Shown: positions 51,925 to 60,416, counted from the first letter of the stretch. The stretch: DNA of 64,000 nt from Castellaniella sp049671645 (GCF_049671645.1 NZ_JBATVG010000022.1:1-64000); one strand, 5' to 3'. Numbers and translations: made by a program. The notes: a model not told the origin generated them from the sequence alone.

Positions 51925-51976
51925 CGTACAGTACGAACTCAAGCGTCACTGTAGATTATTGTGATCACAGATCACA
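51925..51976. promoter_or_regulatory. Operator-like dyads between the BKACE operon and gntR
   Basis: Two perfect dyads lie in the 120 bp divergent gap: CGTAC-A-GTACG (51925-51935) and TGTGATC-ACA-GATCACA (51960-51976). The first falls within a possible minus-strand promoter (TTGAGT, 17 bp, TACTTC) for the BKACE operon; the second is 38 bp before gntR. Both suit FCD-type GntR dimers, but neither is proven. Confidence 0.5.
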
Positions 51977-52013
51977 GATAGTGGTTACCCTAATGCCGAA
52001 AGAGAAGAACATA

Positions 52014-52736
52014 ATGACCATCTCACTCAAACCGGCGCACCGGGCCGAGACCTTGGGCGCGAATGTGCTGAGCCAGATCAAGGAGCTGCTGCTGAGCGGT
52101 CAGCTGCAGCCGGGGGAGTCCTTGTCGCTGCGCTCCATGGCCGAGGCCATGGGGGTCAGCATGATGCCCGTGCGCGAAGCCGTCTATCAGCTCGTGGCCG
52201 ACCAGGCGCTGGAGGTGGCGCCGAACCGGGCGGTGCGCGTGCCGATCATGACGGCGGAGCAGTTCGACGAAATCACGCGGATCCGGCTGCACATAGAAGG
52301 CTATGCGGTGGAGCTGGCGACCGGCCTTGCCGCGCCGGCGCTGATCCGCAGCCTGCGCGACCTGAACGAGGCGCTGTCGCGGTGCATGGAGGAGGGGGGA
52401 GATAGCCTGGCCAAGACCATCCTGTTGAACAAGTCCCTGCATTTCCAGCTATACGAGGCCGTGCGCATGCCTATGCTCATCAAGCTCATCGAGATCCTGT
52501 GGCTGCGCATCGGGCCGATCCTGAACTACGACCTGAGGGAGGGATCGGAGCGGACCCGCGCCCGCACTGCGGTGGGCCACCACACGCACATGATCGACGC
52601 CCTGGAGGCCGGAGATGCGGTCGGCGCGCGCGAGGCCCTGTGGCAGGACATCCAGAGCGCCTATCAGTACATCATGGCCAGGCGATACGCGCAGGCGGAC
52701 GTATCCGCCGTGGCGGCCGGGCAGGGACATCCGTAG
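52014..52736 (+). CDS. GntR family transcriptional regulator (FadR subfamily, FCD domain)
   Basis: A 240-residue regulator. The N-terminal winged helix shows IKELLLSGQLQPGESLSLRSMAEAMGVSMMPVREAVYQLVADQALEVAPNRAVRV (about residues 20-75). The all-helical FCD ligand domain carries its metal-site pattern (IRLHIEGYAVELA, LHFQLYEAV, GHHTHMIDALEAGDA). AAGAGAAG precedes the ATG at 52014; upstream in-frame starts fall in the operator region. It is divergent from the BKACE-aminotransferase-importer operon and very probably represses it, responding to the substrate or an intermediate. Confidence 0.93.
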   Translation: MTISLKPAHRAETLGANVLSQIKELLLSGQLQPGESLSLRSMAEAMGVSMMPVREAVYQLVADQALEVAPNRAVRVPIMTAEQFDEITRIRLHIEGYAVELATGLAAPALIRSLRDLNEALSRCMEEGGDSLAKTILLNKSLHFQLYEAVRMPMLIKLIEILWLRIGPILNYDLREGSERTRARTAVGHHTHMIDALEAGDAVGAREALWQDIQSAYQYIMARRYAQADVSAVAAGQGHP

Positions 52737-52871
52737 GAAGCGGTTTCGCCCTCCGGCCCGATGCCGGAGGCATGGGGCGGGCTTTCAGCCCCGGGACGAA
52801 GTGTGTTCCCGCGGGCTTCGGGCTGAATGGGTCGACACGCGCTGCGATAGGGGCGCAGCGTCTGGTCGATG

Positions 52872-52948
52872 TGGTCGGGGCGACATGATTCGAACATGCG
52901 ACCCTCTGCTCCCAAAGCAGATGCGCTACCAGGCTGCGCTACGCCCCG
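52872..52948 (-). tRNA. tRNA-Pro (anticodon UGG)
   Basis: Read on the minus strand, a full cloverleaf runs from CGGGGCG (5' acceptor, 52948) to CGCCCCG-A-CCA with encoded CCA at 52872-52874. The anticodon loop is CTTTGGGAG-like with TGG centred in a paired CTGCT/AGCAG stem. The D-loop has AGCCTGGTAGC and the T-loop TTCGAAT. A diverged copy of its 3' part lies 8 kb away at 44837-44886. Confidence 0.96.
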
Positions 52949-53058
52949 ACGAACTGCGAATTCTAACATGGGCCCTCGCCGGCTCCCGGGCGTCGGATCG
53001 CGGTACAGTAGCCGCATCCGACCGGGGAGCATGACCTGAAAATAGAGAGGGTGACGCG

Positions 53059-54171
53059 ATGACGCCGGAGCAGTTATTGACGGTTGAACGAGCCCTGCTG
53101 GCGGGTGTGATGTCCGAAAACGCCTGGAATGCGGCCTTGATGCAGGTGGCCGCGCTGGCAGGCGCGTCCTATCTGGCCGTGATGAGCCGCGACAAGGGCA
53201 CGGGGCAGTTCCATGTCACGGAGCCGGTCGAACTGTCCCCCCGGCTCCTGGCGGATTATGAAGCCGATTTCCGGGCGCTCAACCCCTGGAATGAGATAGA
53301 TGTGCTGTCCGGCGATGGCGAGACCTATCTGGATTGGGACGTGCTGGGGCATGGTTTCATCAGGCGCAGCCCTTTTTATCAGGAGTTCATGCGGCCTCAC
53401 GGGCTGGCGCACATGATGGGGCACCGGGTCGATACGGAGGAAGGGACGACCCACTACCTGTCCATCCACAAACAGGTGGGCGAGCCGGCCTTCGACGCCG
53501 GCGCGGTCGCTGTGGTGTCGGCCGTGCACGGCAGCGTGGGACGGGTTCTGGCGGTGCGTCAGAAACTGCGCGGTCTGCAGCAGGCGCATGCCTGGAGGCG
53601 GACTGCGCTGGATGCCTTGAATTTCCCCGTCATGCTGGTCGACGGGGCGGGACGCGCGCGGCAGGCCAATCGCGCTGCGGAAGCCTGGTTGTCCGGCCCC
53701 GGGGGCCGGCTCTTTGTCGAGGGTGCGGGGCGGGACAGACAGGCGCTGCTCGGCATCGTCCGGCAGGCCCTGGGCGGACCGGGGTCGCCATCGCGGCTCG
53801 CGTCGGTGCGCCTGTCGTTCGACGCGGACCATGCAGGCACCGCCTGCGTGGCGATCCCCGTGGGCGAGGGCGATGATCCGCCCGCCGTGCGCGCGGGGGC
53901 GGCGTTGCTGGTGATCTGGCCGACCCGGCCCAGGGCACCCGCGCAGGCGCTGCTGCGGCAGGTCTTCGGCCTGAGCGCGGCCGAGGCGCGGGTGGCCGGA
54001 CTCATGGCGCAGGGGCGCACGCCGCAGGAAATCGCCGGCTTGCGGTCGGTCGGAGAAGCGACGGTGCGTACGCACATCAAGGCCATTTTTCGCAAGACGC
54101 ACGTGCACAGGCAGCATGACCTGGCGCGGCTGCTGACGGAACTGGCCCTGGTGGACGCGCCGCCGGATTGA
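53059..54171 (+). CDS. LuxR-type helix-turn-helix regulator
   Basis: A 370-residue protein with a C-terminal LuxR/GerE DNA-binding domain (LSAAEARVAGLMAQGRTPQEIAGLRSVGEATVRTHIKAIFRKTHVHRQHDLARLL, about residues 305-360). The N-terminal 290 residues have no receiver domain; a PAS-like stretch may lie near ALDALNFPVMLVDGAGRARQANRAAEAWL (about 188-216). Long LuxR proteins of this layout are common in Burkholderiales but poorly characterised. It is preceded by the tRNA-Pro gene and followed by 270 bp without a gene, so no clear target is apparent. Confidence 0.88.
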   Translation: MTPEQLLTVERALLAGVMSENAWNAALMQVAALAGASYLAVMSRDKGTGQFHVTEPVELSPRLLADYEADFRALNPWNEIDVLSGDGETYLDWDVLGHGFIRRSPFYQEFMRPHGLAHMMGHRVDTEEGTTHYLSIHKQVGEPAFDAGAVAVVSAVHGSVGRVLAVRQKLRGLQQAHAWRRTALDALNFPVMLVDGAGRARQANRAAEAWLSGPGGRLFVEGAGRDRQALLGIVRQALGGPGSPSRLASVRLSFDADHAGTACVAIPVGEGDDPPAVRAGAALLVIWPTRPRAPAQALLRQVFGLSAAEARVAGLMAQGRTPQEIAGLRSVGEATVRTHIKAIFRKTHVHRQHDLARLLTELALVDAPPD

Positions 54172-54441
54172 GCGCGGCGCGGGATGCGCGCGCTCTGACG
54201 TGAGCGCCCTGGTGGATGCGCCGGGTCCCGGCCCCGCCATCGGGCGCGTATTTCATTGCTAGGGAAAACCCCCGCGCTCCCCTGTTTTGGGGAGGCGGCG
54301 GAACGTCGTCGCCCCTACCATGCGTGTGGACATGCCCGGGCCATGGTTCGGCTTGGGGTGTGCCGGGCCCATCCATCCTCGACGCCTGTCGGGTGGGCGT
54401 CACTCACACAACGAACAGAATATTTTCAGGGAAGACCGGGT

Positions 54442-54813
54442 ATGCGTGGACTCTATCGACTTCCGATCATGGCGATGGGCATGGTGGCCGTAGCGGCCTG
54501 CACGAATTTGCCGCAACTGCGAGAGACCCATACCTATGCTCAGCTCGACTGCCAGGAACTGCAACAAGAACAGACGGCGCTGGATGCCAGGGTGGAGCAT
54601 GCGAAAGATGCGCAGGGGTTTGGCTTCATGGACTTCCTCGGCGCGGTGACATCGGGGCTGGCCGCCGGCATGGGGCGGGCGGATATCGTCCAGCAGCAGG
54701 ATCAGATCGATCAGTCCCGTTCGCACGACCGGGAAAAGCTGGCGGTGGACGGCGAAGCCTACCAGAACAGGGCTGATCTCATCAACAAGATCCGCGACCT
54801 GAAGCAGTGTTAG
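54442..54813 (+). CDS. Putative lipoprotein, coiled-coil, unknown function
   Basis: A 123-residue protein with a lipoprotein signal (RLPIMAMGMVAVAAC, lipobox VAAC with Cys about residue 21). The body is charged and probably helical (AQLDCQELQQEQTALDARVEHA, then IVQQQDQIDQSRSHDREKL), with a short Gly-rich hydrophobic middle FLGAVTSGLAAGMG. I do not recognise the family. It lies 41 bp before another exported protein gene on the same strand, so they may form a pair. The preceding 270 bp hold a CTCCCC-TGTTTT-GGGGAG hairpin at 54277-54294. Confidence 0.72.
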   Translation: MRGLYRLPIMAMGMVAVAACTNLPQLRETHTYAQLDCQELQQEQTALDARVEHAKDAQGFGFMDFLGAVTSGLAAGMGRADIVQQQDQIDQSRSHDREKLAVDGEAYQNRADLINKIRDLKQC

Positions 54814-54854
54814 CCGTATAGACCTATCAGCCTCATCCTCGGAGCGTTGAAATC

Positions 54855-55517
54855 ATGATGAAGCGCATGTTCAAGAACAGAGCGGCCCAAGGCCTGCTGA
54901 TGCTGGGTCTGGCCGCAGGATCGGGCGGTGCTGCCTATGCCCAGGACTGGCCTTGCGATTGCAGAAAAGTTGTCGCAAGCTGCCAGGCGACCATGGAAAT
55001 CATTCCGACCAAGTCGCCCGGCACCAAGCTGTTCGGCGCCGATTTGCGTGTGCGCGCCAATGCGCCTTATTGCGCGAAAGTGGAATACTACATCGACAGC
55101 ACGCCGCATATGACCCTGCTGACGGACGGCAAATACGCTGAAGACCGCTTGCTGGGCGTCGCCAAAAAAGCCATCCGCCCCGAGCAGGTGGAAGTCTTCA
55201 GCTGCAAAGTGTGCGAAAGCCGTGACGCATCGCGTCAGGCGGAAGACAAGCAGGCGCAGATACAGGCGCAAATCGATGCGCTGGTGAGCGAGTCCGTGCA
55301 GTCCGGCAATCTGCAGCCTGACTATTCCCGGGTTGCCGCGCCCCCGCCGCCCGACGCTTCGGCCCTCATGCAGTCGATGCAGCAGCTCATCCAGACCCAC
55401 TCCGCCAACCAGAGAAGTTCATCCGCTCGCCAGGCCGCGTCCTCCAGTGGTGGACAGCGACGGTCCCGGGGAAGGTCTTATTGCCCTGGGCTGGGTGACT
55501 GTGGCATCAGAGAATGA
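54855..55517 (+). CDS. Exported cysteine-rich protein of unknown function
   Basis: A 220-residue protein with a signal peptide ending at AAYAQD (about residue 30). The mature N-terminal domain has paired cysteines (DWPCDCRKVVASCQ, APYCAKVEYYID, VFSCKVCES) that could form disulfides in the periplasm. A Gln-rich helical linker follows (SRQAEDKQAQIQAQIDALV), then a Pro/Ser/Arg-rich tail ending CPGLGDCGIRE. I do not recognise the family. It probably shares a transcript with the preceding lipoprotein gene. Confidence 0.72.
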   Translation: MMKRMFKNRAAQGLLMLGLAAGSGGAAYAQDWPCDCRKVVASCQATMEIIPTKSPGTKLFGADLRVRANAPYCAKVEYYIDSTPHMTLLTDGKYAEDRLLGVAKKAIRPEQVEVFSCKVCESRDASRQAEDKQAQIQAQIDALVSESVQSGNLQPDYSRVAAPPPPDASALMQSMQQLIQTHSANQRSSSARQAASSSGGQRRSRGRSYCPGLGDCGIRE

Positions 55518-55583
55518 ATCGGCTCACTGCAAAAACAGTGCGGCTCTCGGCCTCGAGGGCATTCTTCCTATAGGGCGATAGCT

Positions 55584-57476
55584 CTATCCCGGCAGCCGCA
55601 GTTCCGGCAGCGTGTGCGCCCGATGGCGGTAGGCCCAGGTGGGCCACAGCGCGTGTGCCAGGGCGATTCGCGCCAAGTCCGGGTCGGGGGGCAGCGCCGT
55701 GTAGCCGTCCGGGGCGGCATAGCGGAAGAAATGCGGGGCCTGGTCCGGTTCCAGCACAGCCAGCATGTCGCCGCGCAGGTAGCCGTAGTGGTCCTCGTAC
55801 TGCATCATGGCGCGCCCTCCGGTGCCGGGATCGTTCAGGTCGTGGCCGATCATGGGGTGGGCATCGCTGATCCCGATCAGTGACAGCAAGGTGGGAGGCA
55901 GGTCGATCTGGCTGATGATGCGTTCGTCGCGGCGCGGCTCGACGCCCGCGCCGACGATCAGCGCGGGGATGTGGAAATGGCGCAGCGGAATGCGCTGCGC
56001 GCCGCCCACGCGGGCATCGTGATCCGCCACGATCAGGAATACGGTGTTCTCCCAGTAGGCGCTGCCGCGCGCCTTCTCGAAGAATTGGCCGATGGCCCAG
56101 TCGGCATAGCGCACGGTGTTCTGCACCGTGGCCGGGTTGCCTTCGACCGCGATGCGGCCGGCCGGGTATTCCCAGGGCGTGTGGTTGGTCACGGAAAAGG
56201 CCAGGTGCAGCGTGGGCTGATCCGCGTCCTGCGACAGCAAGGTGTGCAGCTTGTCGAACATGTCCTCGTCGCTGGCGCCCCAGGTGCCGACGAAGGCCGG
56301 GGATTCGAAGGTCGGCAGATCGTGCAGTTCGTCGAAGCCGTTGCCCAGGAAGAAGCTCTTCATGTTGTCGAAGTGCGCTTCTCCCCCGTAGATGAAACGC
56401 GAACGGTAGCCATGCCGGCGCAGCAACTGTGCCAGCGTGAAGAAACGGCTTTGGGCGTCGGTCAGGCGCAGGGCGGCGTCCGACAGCGTGGGAGGAAATC
56501 CGGCGGTGACGGCCTCCAGGCCGCGCACGGATCGCGTCCCGGTGGCGTAGGCGCGGGTGAAATTCCAGCCGGTGGCGGCCAGCGCGTCCAGGCAGGGGGT
56601 GAGCCCCGCGCCACCCAGATTGCCCACGTATTGCGCGCCCAGGCTTTCCTGCACGATCAGCACCAGGTTGCGCGGGCGCGGCGGTCGTTGACTGGCGGGC
56701 TGGTGGTGCAGGGTGGGGATGTCCGGCGGGCCGGGCGCAATGCCGGCCTGCTCGCGGATGATGGCCTGCAGTTCCTGGTCCGGCAGGTCGCCGTACACGT
56801 CGGCGGCGGATCGTTCGTTCTTGATGGCGTACAGGGCGAACAGCACGTTGTACAGGGAATTCAGGGGCAGGGTGTTCAGCAGGCTGTCGCCGCACCAGGC
56901 GACCGAGGCCGGGTTGATGGGGCGGTGTCCCAGGGTGCCGCGGATGGCCAGCACGATGGCTGCGGCGATCAGCAGCGTCATGCCCAGGCGCCAGGGCCAG
57001 GCGGGCAGAGGATGCGGCTGCGCCTGCGCGAACAGCGCGTGCCCCAGCCAGGCGGCCAGCAGCAGCGTCACCAGGGCGGCGGCCAGCACCAGCTTGTAGC
57101 CTTTCCAGAGCATGCCGAAGACTTCCTTGGGGTACTTCAGGTAGTCCAGATACAGGCGGTTGGGCCGGCTGTCGTATTCCTGGATGAACTGGGGCGTGGA
57201 AATTTCCAGCAGCACGAACAGCAGCCAGACCCCCTGCAGCCACAGGCCCGTCAGCCAGATGGCCAGGGGCTGGTCGGCCAGCCAGGGGGCCAGCAGGGCG
57301 GGGATGCCGGCCCACATGGCGACTTGGTTCAGGTCGATGCGCAGACCCCAGCGAAAGATCGGCCAGGGGCCGCCGGCCGCTTTGACCCGGGGCCAGAGCC
57401 AGGCAGTCAATAGCAGGCGGCTGGCCGTCAGCAAAACCAGGAGTGCCAGGATGAAAGTGCCGATCTGGGTGAACAT
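55584..57476 (-). CDS. LtaS/OpgB-like membrane phosphotransferase (sulfatase fold)
   Basis: A 630-residue inner-membrane enzyme. Five N-terminal hydrophobic segments (to about residue 185) anchor a periplasmic sulfatase-fold domain starting RNLVLIVQESLGAQYVG (about 270), where metal-binding Glu is in VQESLG and the likely nucleophile Thr in YATGTRSVRGLEA. Later metal residues fall in SVTNHTPWEYP and LIVADHDARVGG. LtaS-like proteins move phosphoglycerol or phosphoethanolamine onto glycans or lipids; the acceptor here is unknown. It ends just past the exported-protein gene (convergent) and lies 22 bp downstream of the OMPLA gene. Confidence 0.88.
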   Translation of the reverse strand: MFTQIGTFILALLVLLTASRLLLTAWLWPRVKAAGGPWPIFRWGLRIDLNQVAMWAGIPALLAPWLADQPLAIWLTGLWLQGVWLLFVLLEISTPQFIQEYDSRPNRLYLDYLKYPKEVFGMLWKGYKLVLAAALVTLLLAAWLGHALFAQAQPHPLPAWPWRLGMTLLIAAAIVLAIRGTLGHRPINPASVAWCGDSLLNTLPLNSLYNVLFALYAIKNERSAADVYGDLPDQELQAIIREQAGIAPGPPDIPTLHHQPASQRPPRPRNLVLIVQESLGAQYVGNLGGAGLTPCLDALAATGWNFTRAYATGTRSVRGLEAVTAGFPPTLSDAALRLTDAQSRFFTLAQLLRRHGYRSRFIYGGEAHFDNMKSFFLGNGFDELHDLPTFESPAFVGTWGASDEDMFDKLHTLLSQDADQPTLHLAFSVTNHTPWEYPAGRIAVEGNPATVQNTVRYADWAIGQFFEKARGSAYWENTVFLIVADHDARVGGAQRIPLRHFHIPALIVGAGVEPRRDERIISQIDLPPTLLSLIGISDAHPMIGHDLNDPGTGGRAMMQYEDHYGYLRGDMLAVLEPDQAPHFFRYAAPDGYTALPPDPDLARIALAHALWPTWAYRHRAHTLPELRLPG

Positions 57477-57498
57477 GCCGTGTCCTTGAACTGCCTGG

Positions 57499-58737
57499 TC
57501 AGGGAACCAGGGCGATGCCGATGCGCACTTGCGGATCGCTTTTCTGGTTGTAGCCTAACAGGGTTTCGCCGTATCCCCGGAAGTACTGGGCATACAGGTA
57601 GCCGTTCATGTGCAGGAAGGTCCGCTGCAGCGGCCAGGTCGCCTCGATCTGCGTGGCGTAGCCCTGGCTGCCCTGGCGGTACAGGCCCGACAGGCCCAGC
57701 CCGTTGTCCTGCGCCCAGCGCAGTTTCCAGTCCACGTAGCCCAGGTAGTCCTGATAGCCCATGTCGCGGTCGGTCGCGAGGTAGGCCTTGACGCGCGGCT
57801 GGAAGCTGAGCTGGCTGCCGCCGTCGAAGCGGTAGCTGAATTCCGGCTGCAGGTACACGTCGTTCAATGACCGCGAATCGTCGCCGTCCTTGCCGTTGGA
57901 TTTGTGTTCGACGCCGGTGTTCAGGCCGAAGGTCCAGCGTTTGTCGGCGGTTTCCAGCAGCGATTCCCGGGCCCAGAACAGGCTGGGGTTGTAGGTCGTG
58001 TCCACGAAGGGGATGGAATCCGAATGCAGGTCCCACAGGGACGTCTGGGTATAGCCGAAATACCAGTTGTCCATGAAACCGGGGTGGGCCGGGTCCGCAG
58101 GGCTGAAGGGGCGGTATTTGAAGCTGAGCTGGAAGCGGGCGTTGGCCCCGCCCGTGCGGCCTGCGGCGAAATAAATGGGTTCGTAGGGAGAGAGCGCGTT
58201 GCGGAAGGTCTCGAAGGGCGAGAGCGCGGCAGGGGCCGTCGCGGTTTGTGAGGAAGCCGGGGGAATGGGCGTGGCGCTGTCGCTGAGCGTGGCCTGCGCC
58301 GGGGATGCGGCCGGGCCACCGGCCTGGGCGAGCTGGGGCGCATCGCCCACCCGCAGCGCCAGCAGCGTGTCGTCCGCGCCCTGGACGGTCAGGGTCAGCA
58401 GGCCGTGGGCTTGCGCCGGGACGGTGCCGGTCCAGGCCATGCGGGTGAACGTGTTGGCAGGCAGGTCGGCCGCATCGGACGATGTCCTTAACTGGAAATG
58501 CACCGGTGTGGTCCGGCCCTGGGCATCCGTCCATCGTCCGTTCAATTCCCGGGGCATGGGGCTGGACAGCGGGTTGCCGGAGTCGTTGACCAGCAGGCCT
58601 TCCAGTTCGACGGTAGCGCCGGGCGCGGCCTGGACGCTGCCCAGCCGCAGCACGAGTTCGGCTCGGGCGGCGGGGGCCAGGACAAGCAGCAGCGGAATCG
58701 ACAGGGAAAGCAGGCGAAGAAAACGTGGAGCGCGCAT
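57499..58737 (-). CDS. pldA: Outer-membrane phospholipase A (OMPLA)
   Basis: A 412-residue outer-membrane enzyme that hydrolyses acyl chains from misplaced phospholipids. A signal peptide ends at PAARAE (about residue 26). A 170-residue N-terminal region, longer than in E. coli PldA (about 290 in total), has a beta-rich segment and a Pro/Ala/Thr-rich linker. The barrel carries the catalytic His-Ser in GVEHKSNGKDGDDSRSLNDVY, with Asn nearby as in known OMPLA. It probably shares a transcript with the LtaS-like gene, linking two envelope-lipid functions. Confidence 0.9.
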   Translation of the reverse strand: MRAPRFLRLLSLSIPLLLVLAPAARAELVLRLGSVQAAPGATVELEGLLVNDSGNPLSSPMPRELNGRWTDAQGRTTPVHFQLRTSSDAADLPANTFTRMAWTGTVPAQAHGLLTLTVQGADDTLLALRVGDAPQLAQAGGPAASPAQATLSDSATPIPPASSQTATAPAALSPFETFRNALSPYEPIYFAAGRTGGANARFQLSFKYRPFSPADPAHPGFMDNWYFGYTQTSLWDLHSDSIPFVDTTYNPSLFWARESLLETADKRWTFGLNTGVEHKSNGKDGDDSRSLNDVYLQPEFSYRFDGGSQLSFQPRVKAYLATDRDMGYQDYLGYVDWKLRWAQDNGLGLSGLYRQGSQGYATQIEATWPLQRTFLHMNGYLYAQYFRGYGETLLGYNQKSDPQVRIGIALVP

Positions 58738-58887
58738 GGAGAAGGCAGGATGGCGGACTATGCCCGAAACTGTAGCATCTGCGTCATCCGGCCTCCCGGG
58801 TCGCGATCAAAAATACCCGGGGAATCAGTAACAGAACTGATCCGACAGATTGCGGCGGGTGTGCCGGTATGGCCTTTTCCGTCGGTT

Positions 58888-59937
58888 TCAAACGGCCAGG
58901 CTGGCATTGTCGATCACGAAGCGATACTTCACGTCACCCTTGAGCATGCGTTCATAGGCTTCGTTGATCTGGCCGGCCCGGATCAATTCGATGTCCGCCA
59001 CAATGTGGTGCTCGGCGCAGAAATCCAGCATCTCCTGCGTTTCGGGGATGCCGCCGATCATGGATCCCGCGAGGCTGCGGCGCTTCGTGATCAGGTTGAA
59101 TACATTGGGCGACGGGTGGGGGGTGGCCGGCGCGCCCACCAGCGCCATCGTGCCGTCGCGCTTGAGCAGCGCGAAGAAGGCGTCCAGGTCATGCGGAGCG
59201 GCCACGGTGTTGAGAATGAAGTCGAGGCTCTTGGCGTGCGCGGCCATCTCGTCGGCGCTGCGCGAGATGACGACTTCATCCGCGCCCAGCGCCTTGGCCG
59301 CATCCCGTTTGGATTCAGAGGTGGTGAAGGCCACCACATGCGCGCCCATGGCATGCGCCAGTTTGATGCCCATGTGGCCCAGGCCGCCGATGCCGACCAC
59401 TCCCACCTTGTGGCCCGGCCCCACTTTCCAGTGCCGCAGCGGCGAGTAGGTGGTGATGCCGGCGCACAGCAGCGGCGCCACGGCGGCGAGCTGCTCTTTG
59501 GGGTGGCGGACGCGCAGCACATAGTGTTCGTGCACGACGATCCGCTGCGAGTATCCGCCCAGGGTGTGGCCCGGCGCATCGGCCGTCGGGAAGTTGTAGG
59601 TGCCGATCATGTGATCGCAGTAGTTTTCCAGTCCCTCGTCGCAATCCCCGCAGTGCCGGCAGCTGTCGACGATGCAGCCGACGCCGACCAGATCGCCGGG
59701 GGCGAACCCGGAGACGTGAGCGCCGACGGCGGATACCCGCCCGACGATTTCGTGTCCGGGCACGCAGGGGTAGAGCGTGCCGGCCCATTCGGAGCGCACC
59801 TGGTGGATGTCCGAGTGACAGACGCCGCAGTAGGCGATGTCGATTTGCACGTCATGGGGGCCCGGCGCGCGCCGGGTGATGTCCATGGGTTCGAGGGGCT
59901 GGTTGCCGGCGTGGGCGCCATAAGCTTTGGTGGTCAT
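58888..59937 (-). CDS. NADP-dependent zinc alcohol dehydrogenase, YahK-like
   Basis: A 349-residue medium-chain dehydrogenase/reductase of the cinnamyl-alcohol dehydrogenase/YahK type. Catalytic zinc ligands are in YCGVCHSDIHQ (Cys about 37) and PGHEIVGRV; the structural zinc cysteines in SCRHCGDCDEGLENYC are complete. The cofactor motif GIGGLGHMGIKLA (about residues 183-195) is typical of NADPH use. It reduces a broad range of aldehydes. It lies 15 bp downstream of a cupin gene, and both are divergent from a LysR gene, a common arrangement for aldehyde-stress response. Confidence 0.94.
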   Translation of the reverse strand: MTTKAYGAHAGNQPLEPMDITRRAPGPHDVQIDIAYCGVCHSDIHQVRSEWAGTLYPCVPGHEIVGRVSAVGAHVSGFAPGDLVGVGCIVDSCRHCGDCDEGLENYCDHMIGTYNFPTADAPGHTLGGYSQRIVVHEHYVLRVRHPKEQLAAVAPLLCAGITTYSPLRHWKVGPGHKVGVVGIGGLGHMGIKLAHAMGAHVVAFTTSESKRDAAKALGADEVVISRSADEMAAHAKSLDFILNTVAAPHDLDAFFALLKRDGTMALVGAPATPHPSPNVFNLITKRRSLAGSMIGGIPETQEMLDFCAEHHIVADIELIRAGQINEAYERMLKGDVKYRFVIDNASLAV

Positions 59938-59952
59938 TGCAGTACTCCTGTT

Positions 59953-60342
59953 TCAGTGCGCGTCGTCTACTTTTTCCAGCCAGTCCACGACCTTGCCATC
60001 CAGCGCTTCGGCAATGGCGATATGGGTCATGGCGGCCGTGGGCGAGGCGCCGTGCCAGTGCTTGACGCCTGCGGGGATCCAGACCTGGTCCCCGGGGTGG
60101 ATTGATCGCTCGGGGCCATCCCATTCTTGCACGAACCCCGCGCCGGCGGTCACGATCAGCGTTTGTCCGAGCGGGTGAGTGTGCCAGGCCGTGCGCGCGC
60201 CCGGTTCGAAGGTGACCGTGGCGCCGCCGACCCGCGCCGGCGTGGCGCCTTGGAAAGGCGCATCGATGCGGACGACGCCTGTGAAGTATTCGGCCGGCCC
60301 GGGTACCGAAGGCTGCGATCCGATGGTTGTGACTGTGATCAT
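59953..60342 (-). CDS. Small cupin domain protein
   Basis: A 129-residue single-domain cupin resembling carboxymuconolactone decarboxylase-associated or quercetinase-like cupins. The metal motif is TVTFEPGARTAWHTHPLGQTLIVTAGAGFVQ (two His, then Gln) with a second motif VWIPAGVKHWHGAS. The ATG at 60342 is chosen because translation further upstream would run over the control region and the divergent gene. It is the first gene of a cupin-dehydrogenase pair. Its reaction is unknown. Confidence 0.88.
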   Translation of the reverse strand: MITVTTIGSQPSVPGPAEYFTGVVRIDAPFQGATPARVGGATVTFEPGARTAWHTHPLGQTLIVTAGAGFVQEWDGPERSIHPGDQVWIPAGVKHWHGASPTAAMTHIAIAEALDGKVVDWLEKVDDAH

Positions 60343-60395
60343 GGGGGAACTCTCCTGGGTGATGCCGGAGTTCAGTGTAGGGCTAAGCTCATTGG

Positions 60396-60416
60396 CTGAT
60401 AAGATAGAAATATCAG
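60396..60416. promoter_or_regulatory. LysR-type operator dyad
   Basis: CTGATA (60396-60401) and TATCAG (60411-60416) form a perfect dyad with 9 bp between, in the 100 bp gap between the cupin-dehydrogenase pair and the divergent LysR gene. Position and AT-rich centre fit a LysR recognition site. Confidence 0.6.

Noticed and set aside
44341..53058. Integrase or transposase gene for the possible tRNA-Pro island
   Set aside because: All frames between the fragment and the tRNA are accounted for by metabolic genes; no recombinase motifs were seen.
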